DNA of 64,000 nucleotides from JAHEZL01 sp964406465. Its GTDB lineage: Bacteria; Bacteroidota; Bacteroidia; Flavobacteriales_C; GCA-002722245. The stretch is taken from NCBI GenBank assembly GCA_964406465.1, contig CAYORT010000017.1, forward strand, positions 1 through 64,000. Direction: 5' to 3'. Below the pieces are notes generated by a model, which made no database searches, was not told where the DNA came from, and worked only from the letters and a program-made list of their open reading frames with translations. A program made the translations under genes and the position numbers. Positions 44,675 to 52,986 of the stretch are shown here, piece after piece. Each line of letters opens with the position of its first letter. Positions within the stretch are counted from its first letter, which is position 1.

Positions 44675-45562
44675 ATGAAAATGAAATATGTAATTCTATC
44701 AAGCGCTTTTTTAGGTGCAATATTGGTTTCTTGTGGCGGTGAATCTGCTGTAGATTATAATGCAAAAGCATATAGCGAAAATCAAGAGGTTGCCGACACC
44801 GCCTTATCATCGCTAGCAGCAGTGGAGGATTTTCAATCGAATAGAAAGTTTGTTAGAACAGCCGATTTGAAATTTAAAGTTAAAGATGTACGATCTGCCA
44901 CTTATGTAATAGAGGATGTTGTAGCCAAAAACAATGGCTTCGTCACTCATACCAATTTGGCTAGCACTATTTCTTATGTTAATACAGTTGCGGTAAGCGA
45001 AGATTCATCTAAAGAAATCACCCATTATTCAGTAGACAATACCATAGAAATTCGAGTGCCTAATAGTCACTTAGACGATGCATTAAAACAAATGAGTGGA
45101 TTGGTAGAATTTCTTGATTACAGAAATATCAATGCCGATGATGTTACCTTGAAAATGTTGGCAAATAGATTAACCCAAAAAAGAGTAAGTACACATGAGC
45201 AACGCTTAGATAACGCCGATCACGTGAAAGCTAAACTTCAACAAAAAGTAGAAGCCGAAAATTACTTATTGCAAGCTGAGGAGCAGAAAGATCAGGCTTT
45301 GGTAGCCAATTTAAGTATTCAAGATCAAGTGGATTTTAGCACGATAAAAATCTATTTATATCAACGCCCGAGCATCAAAGAAGAATTAGTTGTAAGCGAA
45401 AAAACAATCGAACCATATGAGCCTCCCTTCTATGAAAAAATAGGTGATGCGTTGAAAGCAGGATTGAATACTGTTGAAGTTATTTTCCTTGCTATGATGA
45501 GTGTTTGGTGGTTGTGGGTATTGGCAATCGTTGGATACTTTGGGTATAAAAAATTGAAGTAA
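44675..45562 (+). CDS. DUF4349-type lipoprotein with C-terminal membrane helix
   Basis: A 295-residue lipoprotein with lipobox LVSCGG. The mature region RKFVRTADLKFKVKDVRSATYVIEDVVAKNNGFVTHTNL and IEIRVPNSHLDDALKQMSGL are characteristic of DUF4349 proteins, which combine this domain with a coiled coil (RLTQKRVSTHEQR...LQQKVEAENYLLQAEEQ) and a TM helix near the C-terminus (VIFLAMMSVWWLWVLAIVGYFGY). Its function is unknown. A 7-bp inverted repeat (AAGAATG/CATTCTT, 44650-44674) abuts the ATG. Confidence 0.8.
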   Translation: MKMKYVILSSAFLGAILVSCGGESAVDYNAKAYSENQEVADTALSSLAAVEDFQSNRKFVRTADLKFKVKDVRSATYVIEDVVAKNNGFVTHTNLASTISYVNTVAVSEDSSKEITHYSVDNTIEIRVPNSHLDDALKQMSGLVEFLDYRNINADDVTLKMLANRLTQKRVSTHEQRLDNADHVKAKLQQKVEAENYLLQAEEQKDQALVANLSIQDQVDFSTIKIYLYQRPSIKEELVVSEKTIEPYEPPFYEKIGDALKAGLNTVEVIFLAMMSVWWLWVLAIVGYFGYKKLK

Positions 45563-45588
45563 AAATTTTAAGTAATGGTTATCTCCCA

Positions 45589-45735
45589 TTTCTCCTCGGA
45601 GGAGGAGAGTGTGTAAAAGCCTGTGAAGGGGGAAGAGGATGGATTCTGATATTTGAAGAAAAGGAAAGTAATCTATTTTAATCCATCCTCTTTCAGCCCG
45701 CAAGCAAAATCGCACTCTCCTCCTCCGAGGAGAAA
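45589..45735. repeat. Large intergenic inverted repeat 1
   Basis: Perfect 23-bp arms (45589-45611 and 45713-45735) containing TCTCCTCGGAGGAGGAGAG; a second inner pair, GAGGATGGATT and AATCCATCCTC, shares the axis. The whole ~147-bp unit can fold into one branched hairpin. It sits after the DUF4349 gene in a long gap between convergent genes. A MITE or REP-type element is possible; no transposase gene is nearby. Confidence 0.85.
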
Positions 45736-45925
45736 CCCATACTGCTTAGAAGTTTATTCTCGATTCATAATATGTATTAGAATTGTTTTTTATTTTACTT
45801 TTAATCTATGAGAAAATTATTGTTTTGGGTTTTGATGGGGGTGAGTTTGGTGGGGAAGGGTGTTGGTGGTTGCTGGGTGTTTTGGATATAGAAAACTAAA
45901 GTGCAAATTTTAAAAAGAAGTGAGG
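45736..45925. other. Non-coding stretch between two large palindromes
   Basis: Between the two palindromes, and as part of the ~480-base gene-free region 45563-46043, I see only AT-rich DNA and a 27-residue ORF (45808-45891) with a signal-peptide-like MRKLLFWVLMGV start that ends quickly at TAG. This could be a decayed secreted-protein gene. No tRNA or RNA motif is recognised. Confidence 0.5.
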
Positions 45926-46022
45926 GCAATAGTTCCTTCGGAGTACCTCAGGATGACAACTATTCTTGATAATTGGTGCTTACCTAGTATGTCATCCTGA
46001 GGTACTCCGAAGGAACTATTGC
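45926..46022. repeat. Large intergenic inverted repeat 2 (33-bp perfect arms)
   Basis: Arms 45926-45958 and 45990-46022 are exact inverted copies carrying GTCATCCTGAGG and TCCGAAGGAACT, with a 31-nt loop. It is located just after the stop of the M16 peptidase gene, so it can be transcribed as a long stem and may act as a terminator. Similar GTCATCCTGAG...GAAGGA palindromes are, as I recall, common in Bacteroidota genomes; copies elsewhere could not be checked here. Confidence 0.9.
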
Positions 46023-46043
46023 ACTGCTTTTGTTCTAGAAAAT

Positions 46044-47279
46044 CTACCTATTCAAATAAACCAACTCACTCATCTTCCCCTCATCAAAAACTTCATTCGC
46101 AATATCTTGAATTTGCCTTGAAGTAATCGCATTTATTTTAGTGTAAATCTCGCTGAGTAAATCAACTTTTCCATAAGTCACTAAACTCTTTCCGTGCGAT
46201 AGCATAACGCTAGATCGGTTTTCATTTGCCATCGTTATTTGTCCGATGATTTGTTGTTTTGCTGCCGATAATTGTTGCGCAGAAAGTTTTTTATCGCGCA
46301 GTTTTTTCAATTCTTTTTTTACCAACGATACTGTTTTATCGAGTTGCGTTTTGTCGGTTCCTAAATAAATAGAAAACATGCCTGCTTCAATAAACGGACT
46401 GTAATTCGCTTCTATGTTGTAGGTCAAGCCGTGCTTTTCTCTAATCTCTAAATTCAAAATGGAATTCATTGCCGGTCCGCCCAAAACATTCGTCAGCAAT
46501 GTCATTGCTGTTTTCTTGTTGTCTTTTAATGCATAGGCTGAATTGCCCAGTACATAATGACTTTGCGATGTTTTTTTCTTGTAGGTTTTGTGAAATCCGA
46601 AAGCAGGAATTACTCTTTTCTTTTCTATGTTTCTAGTCGCAACTGAATATTTCCCAAATGCTTTTTCCAATTTAATGGTAAGCTCTTTTTGAGAAATATT
46701 GCCTACACTGCTCAATACAAAATTGTTGAGCGTATAGTGTTTTTGCATAAAGTTGCGAATGTCTTTTTGCGTAAATTTTTGAATTGATTCCTTTGTGCCT
46801 AAAATGTCTCTACCTATGGCGTGATTGGGAAACAATAGGCGCTCGAAGTCTTCTGTAATTAGGTCGCTCGGACTATCTTGATAAGATTGAATCTCATCAA
46901 CAATCACCACTTTTTCTTTTTCAATTTCCTTTTTCGGGAAAGTAGAATTGAAAAAAATATCGGCCAATAGATCAACGCTGATGTCGTAATGTTCTTTTAA
47001 AAAAGCAGCAAAAACACAAGTGTCTTCTTTGGTGGTATAGGCATTTATTTCGCCGCCAACCGAGTCGATTCTGCTTAATATATCAAAGGCATTATTATTC
47101 TTTGTTCCTTTAAAAATAACGTGCTCTATGAAGTGAGCTAAGCCATGCTCGTGCTCTTCCTCATCACCCGAACCTGCATTAACAATAATGCCCAAATGAC
47201 AAACATTGCTGTGCGTGTAATTTTGATGAATTACTCTTATGCCATTTGATAAAGTGAAAATGCTGAACTCTCTAAACAT
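46044..47279 (-). CDS. M16-family zinc metallopeptidase
   Basis: A 411-residue insulinase/processing-peptidase-type enzyme. The inverted zinc motif HFIEH (49-53) and the downstream glutamate in VIVDEIQSYQDSPSDL form the active site; the second half shows the non-catalytic M16C domain with REKHGLTYNIEANYSPF. Single-chain PqqL/YmxG-like. The protein has no signal peptide. It follows lhgO on the minus strand with a 12-nt gap. Confidence 0.9.
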   Translation of the reverse strand: MFREFSIFTLSNGIRVIHQNYTHSNVCHLGIIVNAGSGDEEEHEHGLAHFIEHVIFKGTKNNNAFDILSRIDSVGGEINAYTTKEDTCVFAAFLKEHYDISVDLLADIFFNSTFPKKEIEKEKVVIVDEIQSYQDSPSDLITEDFERLLFPNHAIGRDILGTKESIQKFTQKDIRNFMQKHYTLNNFVLSSVGNISQKELTIKLEKAFGKYSVATRNIEKKRVIPAFGFHKTYKKKTSQSHYVLGNSAYALKDNKKTAMTLLTNVLGGPAMNSILNLEIREKHGLTYNIEANYSPFIEAGMFSIYLGTDKTQLDKTVSLVKKELKKLRDKKLSAQQLSAAKQQIIGQITMANENRSSVMLSHGKSLVTYGKVDLLSEIYTKINAITSRQIQDIANEVFDEGKMSELVYLNR

Positions 47280-47291
47280 GAGTTGAAGTTA

Positions 47292-48506
47292 CTATAAAAT
47301 GTTTTGTTTCTTGATTTCATCCACGATATGTCTTCCAATAGCCAATGATGCTGTAGCCGCAGGCGAAGGTGCATTGAGCACATGCACGTGTTTGTTTTTA
47401 AATTCAATTTTAAAATCGGCAATCATTTTACCTTGCGCATCCAAAGCCTGCGCTCTCACTCCTGCACGCGCTGGTTGAATGTCTTCAAGAGTTAAATCGG
47501 GAATTAATTTCTGCAACGATTCTAAAAATAATTGCTTTGAAAATGCTCTTTTGTATTCTTGTAATCCTTGTTTCCAGTGGTTTTTAAATAAAATCCAGGT
47601 GCCTTTATAAGTTAAAGATTCAACAGTGTCGCGCAAGCTGAAGGCAGTGCGCGTATAGCCTTCACGCTTGAAGGAGAAAACTGCATTCGGACCGCATTCT
47701 ACGTTGCCGTCGATCATGCGTGTGAAGTGCACACCCAGAAATGGAAAGTCGGGATCGGGAACGGGGTAAATCAAGTTGCGTACTTTCTTTTTCCCTTTTT
47801 CGCTTAGTTCGTAATAATCGCCTCTAAATGGAACTATTTTCATGCCCGGATTCAATTTGTCTTTACTTGCAATGCGATCGCAATGTAAACCAGCACATGC
47901 GATTACTACATTTCCTTGAATGATTTTTTGATTTGTGGTGATAAATGAAGTGCCATTTTTCTCTTCAATTTTTTCACATTTTTCACCTATAAAAATTTTG
48001 TTTTTGTTGCTTGCTTTTAGCACTAGTTGTGCTAACTTATTGCATACTTCTTTGTAGTTGATGATGCCCGAAGAAGGAACCCAAATTCCCGCAATGCCTG
48101 TGCAATAGGGTTCAATTTCTTTAATTCTTTTGGCGTCTATTTTTTCTATTCCCGGCACTTTGTTTTGCACGCCGTTTTGGTAAATCTTTTCCAGATTTTT
48201 TAATTCTTTTTCTTCGGTGGCTACGATGATTTTTCCGCAAATATCGTGAGGGATACTGTGTTCTTTTGCAAAAGCAACCATTTCTTCTTTTCCTTCTAAA
48301 CAAAGGATGGCTTTTTTAGAGCCCGGAGTATAATACAATCCCGAATGAAGAACTCCAGAATTGTGTCCGGTTTGATGCTCTCCCAATACTTTTTCTTTCT
48401 CAATAACGGCAATAGAATATTGAGGAAACTCTTTGGTTAATTGAAATGCGGTTGCTAATCCTACAATGCCACCACCAATAATAACGATATCAAATTTTTG
48501 ATCCAT
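47292..48506 (-). CDS. lhgO: L-2-hydroxyglutarate oxidase-like FAD enzyme
   Basis: A 404-residue FAD-dependent oxidoreductase. MDQKFDIVIIGGGIVGLATAFQL at the start is a dinucleotide-binding motif; HQTGHNSGVLHSGLYYTPGS and GPNAVFSFKREGY are typical of LhgO. It oxidises L-2-hydroxyglutarate to 2-oxoglutarate. An earlier in-frame start would add 17 residues before the Rossmann motif and is rejected. The ATG lies 17 nt inside the upstream MFS transporter gene, so they are co-transcribed. Confidence 0.87.
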   Translation of the reverse strand: MDQKFDIVIIGGGIVGLATAFQLTKEFPQYSIAVIEKEKVLGEHQTGHNSGVLHSGLYYTPGSKKAILCLEGKEEMVAFAKEHSIPHDICGKIIVATEEKELKNLEKIYQNGVQNKVPGIEKIDAKRIKEIEPYCTGIAGIWVPSSGIINYKEVCNKLAQLVLKASNKNKIFIGEKCEKIEEKNGTSFITTNQKIIQGNVVIACAGLHCDRIASKDKLNPGMKIVPFRGDYYELSEKGKKKVRNLIYPVPDPDFPFLGVHFTRMIDGNVECGPNAVFSFKREGYTRTAFSLRDTVESLTYKGTWILFKNHWKQGLQEYKRAFSKQLFLESLQKLIPDLTLEDIQPARAGVRAQALDAQGKMIADFKIEFKNKHVHVLNAPSPAATASLAIGRHIVDEIKKQNIL

Positions 48507-49767
48507 GGAGCTTGCTAATTTTCTGAGTTTTTCTGAGCATAATAATAGCGACAACAAAAATAGCGGAAAGTACTAAAATACTGTTTCTTGAATCGCCTAA
48601 AAATGAAACGGCAGCAGCCATGAGCATTCCTGTGGCAGTGGCAAGTTTTTCGGCAATGTCATAAAAGCTAAAGAAGGAAGCGTGGTCATGTGTTTGGGGT
48701 AATATTTTTGAGTAGGTAGAGCGAGCCAAAGATTGCGCTCCGGCCATGGCAAAGCCTAAGCAAATACCAACAATGTAAAATAGTGTAGAGTTTACAACAA
48801 AAACTACCGATAAGCAGATGAAAACAAAAATGATTAAGGGAACAAAAAGTGCATTAAAGTTTCCTTTCTTTTTAGATAGCCAGGCGAAGAAATTAGCGCC
48901 AATGATTCCGGCTACTTGAATTATTAAGGCTACAATTATAAGATCGCTGCTTTCAACGCCTAAATTTTCTAAGGCAAATAAGGGTGCAATTAAAACAAGG
49001 GTTTGTAATCCCATGCTGATGAAGAAATAGGTGATGATAAATTGGTGCAGTGCTTCCTGGGTTTTAATTTGAGTCCAGACTTTCTTGGTTTCTTTGAATC
49101 CGTTTTTAATCACTTCACTATAAGACACCTTAATTTTTTGCTCCTTTGGTAAGTGCTTAAATGTGTATTGCGAGAATAAAAGCCACCATGCGCCAACGGC
49201 TACAAAGCCCCATGAGAATACTTCAATGGTGCTATTGAATCCTAATTCTTTGTGAAAAGAAGAAGCGATAACTATTAAGATTAGTAATATAGAACTTCCA
49301 AAATATCCTGTAGCAAATCCTCTAGCGCTTAATTTATCTTGATCTTCGGTCGAAGCAATTTCAGGAAGGAAGGCATTGTAAAATACTATACTTCCCGAAT
49401 AGCCAATCATGGCGATGGCTGCGGCAATTATTCCCAATTCAATTCTATTTTCATTGAAGAAAAAAAGTGAGAAACAGGCTGCCGAACCAATGAGTGTAAA
49501 GAGTTTCATGAAGAACTTTTTACGATTGCCATAATCGGCAATACCAGATAGGATAGGAGAAAGAAAAACAATGATTAAATAAGAAATGCCAATTGCCAGT
49601 TGAAACATGGCTTCGCTGCTTCTTATTTTTGTGCCAAAGGCAATTGAACCATTGGGTACCATAGCGGCGAATAAAGAGGGAAAAATGGTGCTGTTGATGA
49701 TTAGGTAATAAGCAGAGTTGGCGCAATCAAATATCACCCATCCTTTTTGTGCTTTGGTCAACTTCAT
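48490..49767 (-). CDS. MFS transporter, UMF1/Atg22-like
   Basis: A 425-residue protein with about 12 TM helices. N-terminal KAQKGWVIFDCANSAYYLII and SPILSGIADYGNRKKFFM match the UMF1/Atg22-type major facilitator family, whose eukaryotic members export amino acids from vacuoles; the bacterial substrate is unknown. I use the ATG at MKLTKAQKG; a TTG 27 nt upstream is unlikely. A strong terminator lies just upstream, so a promoter must lie inside the ~50-nt gap or in the terminator region. Confidence 0.85.
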   Translation of the reverse strand: MKLTKAQKGWVIFDCANSAYYLIINSTIFPSLFAAMVPNGSIAFGTKIRSSEAMFQLAIGISYLIIVFLSPILSGIADYGNRKKFFMKLFTLIGSAACFSLFFFNENRIELGIIAAAIAMIGYSGSIVFYNAFLPEIASTEDQDKLSARGFATGYFGSSILLILIVIASSFHKELGFNSTIEVFSWGFVAVGAWWLLFSQYTFKHLPKEQKIKVSYSEVIKNGFKETKKVWTQIKTQEALHQFIITYFFISMGLQTLVLIAPLFALENLGVESSDLIIVALIIQVAGIIGANFFAWLSKKKGNFNALFVPLIIFVFICLSVVFVVNSTLFYIVGICLGFAMAGAQSLARSTYSKILPQTHDHASFFSFYDIAEKLATATGMLMAAAVSFLGDSRNSILVLSAIFVVAIIMLRKTQKISKLHGSKI

Positions 49768-49814
49768 AAGTGAAAGGTAAAAGTTAAATGCCAAAAGCCA
49801 AAACCAATGCTAAT

Positions 49815-49848
49815 AAAACAAAAAAAACCTCTCGGAAACGAGAGGTTT
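49815..49848 (-). terminator. Rho-independent terminator
   Basis: A perfect 10-bp stem AAACCTCTCG / CGAGAGGTTT with a GAAA (TTTC on minus) loop; on the minus strand it is followed by a run of T. It ends the candidate small RNA or the upstream gene's transcript before the MFS gene. Confidence 0.9.
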
Positions 49849-49930
49849 ATTATTCTTTAGATTTGGATAGTCAATTTAACGTTACCATTAAAGTGAGCGT
49901 CTAAGGAATCCTTAAAATTAATTTTCAAGG
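49815..49930 (-). ncRNA. Candidate small RNA of about 115 nt
   Basis: A consensus promoter (TTTG at 49963-49960, 17-nt spacer, TACATTTG at 49942-49935 on the minus strand) fires into a stretch with no ORF longer than a few codons and ends at a strong terminator. The transcript would start near 49929 and run about 115 nt. No known RNA family is recognised. It could be a stand-alone sRNA or an attenuated leader of the MFS gene. Expression cannot be judged from sequence. Confidence 0.5.
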
Positions 49931-49934
49931 GGCG

Positions 49935-49963
49935 CAAATGTAATACAAAAATCCCGATTCAAA
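49935..49963 (-). promoter_or_regulatory. Bacteroidota-type promoter upstream of the candidate small RNA
   Basis: On the minus strand TTTG, 17 nt, TACATTTG, an exact TAnnTTTG minus-seven box. It lies after the stop of the 182-residue gene and so is not that gene's promoter. Confidence 0.6.
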
Positions 49964-49989
49964 AAAATTAATTTACTGGCTATCAGTAA

Positions 49990-50538
49990 TCAAGCTACCA
50001 GCTTGTATTTCTGAAGAACGTCTTCCCAGTTCCAAATGAAGTTGCCAGTAATTTCACTAAGCGATTTAACAACTAGAGGGTTGGGGGAGTTTAATTTTTG
50101 AAAATGTTCTATTTGATATTCATTTAATCCGTACTTATAAAACACAGCTTTTGAAATCACTTTTTCCAATTCATCGGTAGGTGATTTAAGCTGACAAATA
50201 AATGCTTCGTAGTTGTTGATGTTTTCCAAAGTTTCATCCTCGTGTCTTCCTTCCAAAGAAGCAATAAATTCATCAATGATGAGCAAGCGCATTCTGTTCA
50301 ATTGTTCAGACGGAAAAAATCTTTTGAGGTTGTATAGGTTGGCGGCAAAAACAATGTATAAAAACCATTCCACCTGACGGGGGGAAATATTTGGTCGTTT
50401 TTTAAATTCTGTTTCGTGATTGATGTACTCTGCTAAGGTTGGAAAACCGTCGATGGCTGCACTGTTGATCGTATCAACAAAAACCTGCGCGATTTTTTCT
50501 TCCTTCAATTTCTTTTTTCCAAATAAGGTAGAAAACAT
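49990..50538 (-). CDS. Unknown cytosolic protein, 182 residues
   Basis: A helical protein without signal peptide or TM segments; MFSTLFGKKKLKEEK at the start. Sequence such as GFPTLAEYINHETEFKKRPNISPRQVEWFLYIVFAANLYNLKRFF does not match a family I know. I use the ATG at MFST; a TTG three codons upstream is possible. It has its own minus-seven box and a palindrome-bearing leader, and it is followed by the candidate small RNA unit. Confidence 0.65.
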   Translation of the reverse strand: MFSTLFGKKKLKEEKIAQVFVDTINSAAIDGFPTLAEYINHETEFKKRPNISPRQVEWFLYIVFAANLYNLKRFFPSEQLNRMRLLIIDEFIASLEGRHEDETLENINNYEAFICQLKSPTDELEKVISKAVFYKYGLNEYQIEHFQKLNSPNPLVVKSLSEITGNFIWNWEDVLQKYKLVA

Positions 50539-50576
50539 ATTTATCAAGCTTTTGATGAGGAATTCCTCCGTTTGTA

Positions 50577-50584
50577 CAAATATA
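50577..50584 (-). promoter_or_regulatory. Exact TAnnTTTG minus-seven box for the 182-residue gene
   Basis: TATATTTG on the minus strand, 39 nt before the ATG. No clear TTTG at the right distance is visible upstream. The leader contains a 12-bp palindrome GAGGAATTCCTC (50557-50568), which could be an operator or a structured RBS region. Confidence 0.45.
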
Positions 50585-50655
50585 TACGTCGAAGCAAAGT
50601 AATGTTTTAACGACAGAAAGAAGTTATTAAAGGTGAAGAGTTAATATGTGCCAAA

Positions 50656-52827
50656 CTACTGCACGAATTTTAAAAATGCAAAGTAGTTATTGCCGTTTTT
50701 AGTGAAATTTATTTTAGAAATATAACAGCCGCTCGGCAATGTTTTTACCTCTATTTTTTTATCGCTATTACTTAGTGTTTTGTGCATTACCTCTTCTCCT
50801 AAAATGTTGTATATGCTCGCGCTTTGTAAAAGAATATTTTCATCAAACGACAAGTAAATATTTTGCTGCGAATAATAGGTGTGCAATAAATACTGATCTA
50901 CAATTTCATTTACGTTGTCTCCTTTTATTTCAGAGAAAAGTTGGAGTCCGCCCGACTTGTTACCAGCAATTAATGTGTATTTGTCGTTGTTGGTCAACTT
51001 TGCCATCGTTACCGAACTTTGAATTCCAGCATTGATGTCGCTGAAGTTTGAATTTTCTAAAGTGAAGGTGCCTGTTAAATTCCCATCGATATTGGTGAAA
51101 TGTTGAATGGTTCCTTTTGCGCATCCTACCAATATTTCAGTGCTGCCGTTGTAATCGTAGATGTGTGGCACCGAGAAGCCGCTTAAGAATCCATCACTCA
51201 CATTTACATTTCCGAAAGTGTTGGTTTGTAGAGTGAAAATTGGTGCGGTCAATGATCCTGTATTTTTAAAATAATTGAGATTGCCATCTTGCTCACCAAC
51301 GATTAAATCTAGCAGTCCGTCTTTATTGATGTCGAAAAGCATAGGTGTTGAAAATGCGCCTACATCAATGCTTTGAAATATGGGGGTTTCAATTACAAAG
51401 TTGGCGTTGTTGCCAGCACCTGCTGTGTTTTTAAAATAATGAATTTGTCCGTTGAACGCCCCAATTAACATATCTTCATCACCATCATTGTCTAAATCTC
51501 CAAAGGTTGGTTTCATAGCGGTGATGTTGTACTGAGATAAATTTGCAAAATCTGTTGCTTGCAATTCAAATTCGGGAGTTGAAGCATCGCCTGTGTTCAC
51601 TAGTAAAGCCATTTTACCAACTTGCATACTTTGGTTAACATCGTAAATGCCGTCGTTACTCACTAATAAGTCGAGAAGTCCATCGCCATTGTAATCGAAA
51701 AAAACAGGATAGCTCGTGCTGCCAAAATCAAGCATGGTATTTACCAAAAAGTCTTTTTCTTGAAGTTCGAAATTATCGACATTGTTGTTTGATGTGTTTT
51801 TGTAATAATGAAGGCAGTTGTAATTTTCTTCTCCCTTGTTGTTCGGTGCAATCAATAAATCATGCTTGTTGTTTTGATCGATATCTGCAACAAAAGCTGC
51901 TGGGAAGGAGGTGAGGTTAACGGGGGAGTTGTAGTTGGGGAAGTTGGCGTCCTGACTAGTAATGTTGGCGTTGCTGGAGTTGCCTCCATTGGTGGCGTAG
52001 GTTAAGGCATTGAAGAGTACGTCGCCTATAATTAGATCTTTATCACCATCATTATCACCATCTAGGGCACAAAGTGTAGAGCCTGAATGAAGCTGTGTTT
52101 TTAAAACTATAGGTGTGCATGTTTTATTAAGTGAAAGCGCATTGGTGAAGGGGTCTTCATTTACGTTTCCCCAGCAGGTATTGCTTAAAGCGAAAATTAC
52201 GCTGTCGGAGTTACTGTATAATTCCATCGACCGATTGGCATGAAATTCAATCGCACTTCCTGTAACATCAAAGGTGAGCATATCGATGTCGCCATCATAG
52301 TCGATATCGCTAAAAGCAGGAATGTCGCTTCCGGTCACGTACAAAGTGCTTTCAGTGCCGTAATACGATGATTTCACTTCGCTTTTAAGGAGGGTGAATT
52401 CTAGTTCGCCATCGCCGGTGTTTTTATATACTTTAAATGAATTTTTATTTTGAATTAGCGTGGCGTTAGAAGTGAAAATATCTGCTTTCCCATCTTGATT
52501 GAAATCGAGTAAAAAAGCCCAGCTGGTCATTGATGGAAAGCTATCGGTGTAGGCTGGTGCATATAAATAGTCGCCACCATCAAAAAGATATACCGAGGCT
52601 AAATGACGCGCTCGGTCGAAAATGAAAAGATCTAGGTTCCCATCGTGATTAAGGTCGAAATTAGAAATTTGAGCGTTGTTTATTCCTCCTGCCCAGGCGT
52701 TTGTTAAATTTTTGTTTCCATTACTAACAATTATGTTGGTGGAAGGGTAAACTTGCAATTGTGAAAATGCACAAAATTGTAGTGCAAACAAAAGAGTGAA
52801 TAATGTATGGAGAGGCTTATGGCTCAT
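50656..52827 (-). CDS. Secreted FG-GAP/VCBS-repeat protein with T9SS sorting domain
   Basis: A 723-residue protein with signal peptide ending ALQFCAFSQ. About eight repeats carry FDxxxDGxxDLxxG calcium-binding loops (FDLNHDGNLDLFIFD, FDYNGDGLLDLLVS, GDLDNDGDEDMLIG, FDINKDGLLDLIVGEQDG), indicating an integrin-like propeller. The tail with SIYNILGEEVMHKTLSN...GCYISKINF is a degenerate T9SS type A domain. The start is the ATG at MSHKPLHT; a GTG two codons earlier is possible. Divergent from secDF. Confidence 0.88.
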   Translation of the reverse strand: MSHKPLHTLFTLLFALQFCAFSQLQVYPSTNIIVSNGNKNLTNAWAGGINNAQISNFDLNHDGNLDLFIFDRARHLASVYLFDGGDYLYAPAYTDSFPSMTSWAFLLDFNQDGKADIFTSNATLIQNKNSFKVYKNTGDGELEFTLLKSEVKSSYYGTESTLYVTGSDIPAFSDIDYDGDIDMLTFDVTGSAIEFHANRSMELYSNSDSVIFALSNTCWGNVNEDPFTNALSLNKTCTPIVLKTQLHSGSTLCALDGDNDGDKDLIIGDVLFNALTYATNGGNSSNANITSQDANFPNYNSPVNLTSFPAAFVADIDQNNKHDLLIAPNNKGEENYNCLHYYKNTSNNNVDNFELQEKDFLVNTMLDFGSTSYPVFFDYNGDGLLDLLVSNDGIYDVNQSMQVGKMALLVNTGDASTPEFELQATDFANLSQYNITAMKPTFGDLDNDGDEDMLIGAFNGQIHYFKNTAGAGNNANFVIETPIFQSIDVGAFSTPMLFDINKDGLLDLIVGEQDGNLNYFKNTGSLTAPIFTLQTNTFGNVNVSDGFLSGFSVPHIYDYNGSTEILVGCAKGTIQHFTNIDGNLTGTFTLENSNFSDINAGIQSSVTMAKLTNNDKYTLIAGNKSGGLQLFSEIKGDNVNEIVDQYLLHTYYSQQNIYLSFDENILLQSASIYNILGEEVMHKTLSNSDKKIEVKTLPSGCYISKINFTKNGNNYFAFLKFVQ

Positions 52828-52921
52828 GGTCACAAGATAATAAAAAATGTATTTGGTGCTAAAATAAAAATCACATCAAATTACATTTTAGAGAGGCCTT
52901 AAATTTTGTTGGAAATTAGTG

Positions 52922-52953
52922 TTTGTTAAATCATTTGCTATAATTTATATTTG
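52922..52953 (+). promoter_or_regulatory. Consensus promoter of secDF
   Basis: TTTG (52922-52925), a 20-nt spacer, then TATATTTG (52946-52953) fits the Bacteroidota minus-33 / minus-7 consensus exactly and lies 34 nt before the secDF ATG. Confidence 0.75.
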
Positions 52954-52986
52954 TCGTCCTTTAAAATGAAATAGAACTAATTTTTT

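Noticed and set aside
45808..45891. 27-residue ORF with a signal-peptide-like start
   Set aside because: Too short, ends at TAG, and lies between palindromes; noted in the non-coding entry but not called as a gene.
49768..49794. Longer TTG start for the MFS transporter
   Set aside because: The extra residues do not fit the family N-terminus, which begins close to KAQKGWVIFDCANS.
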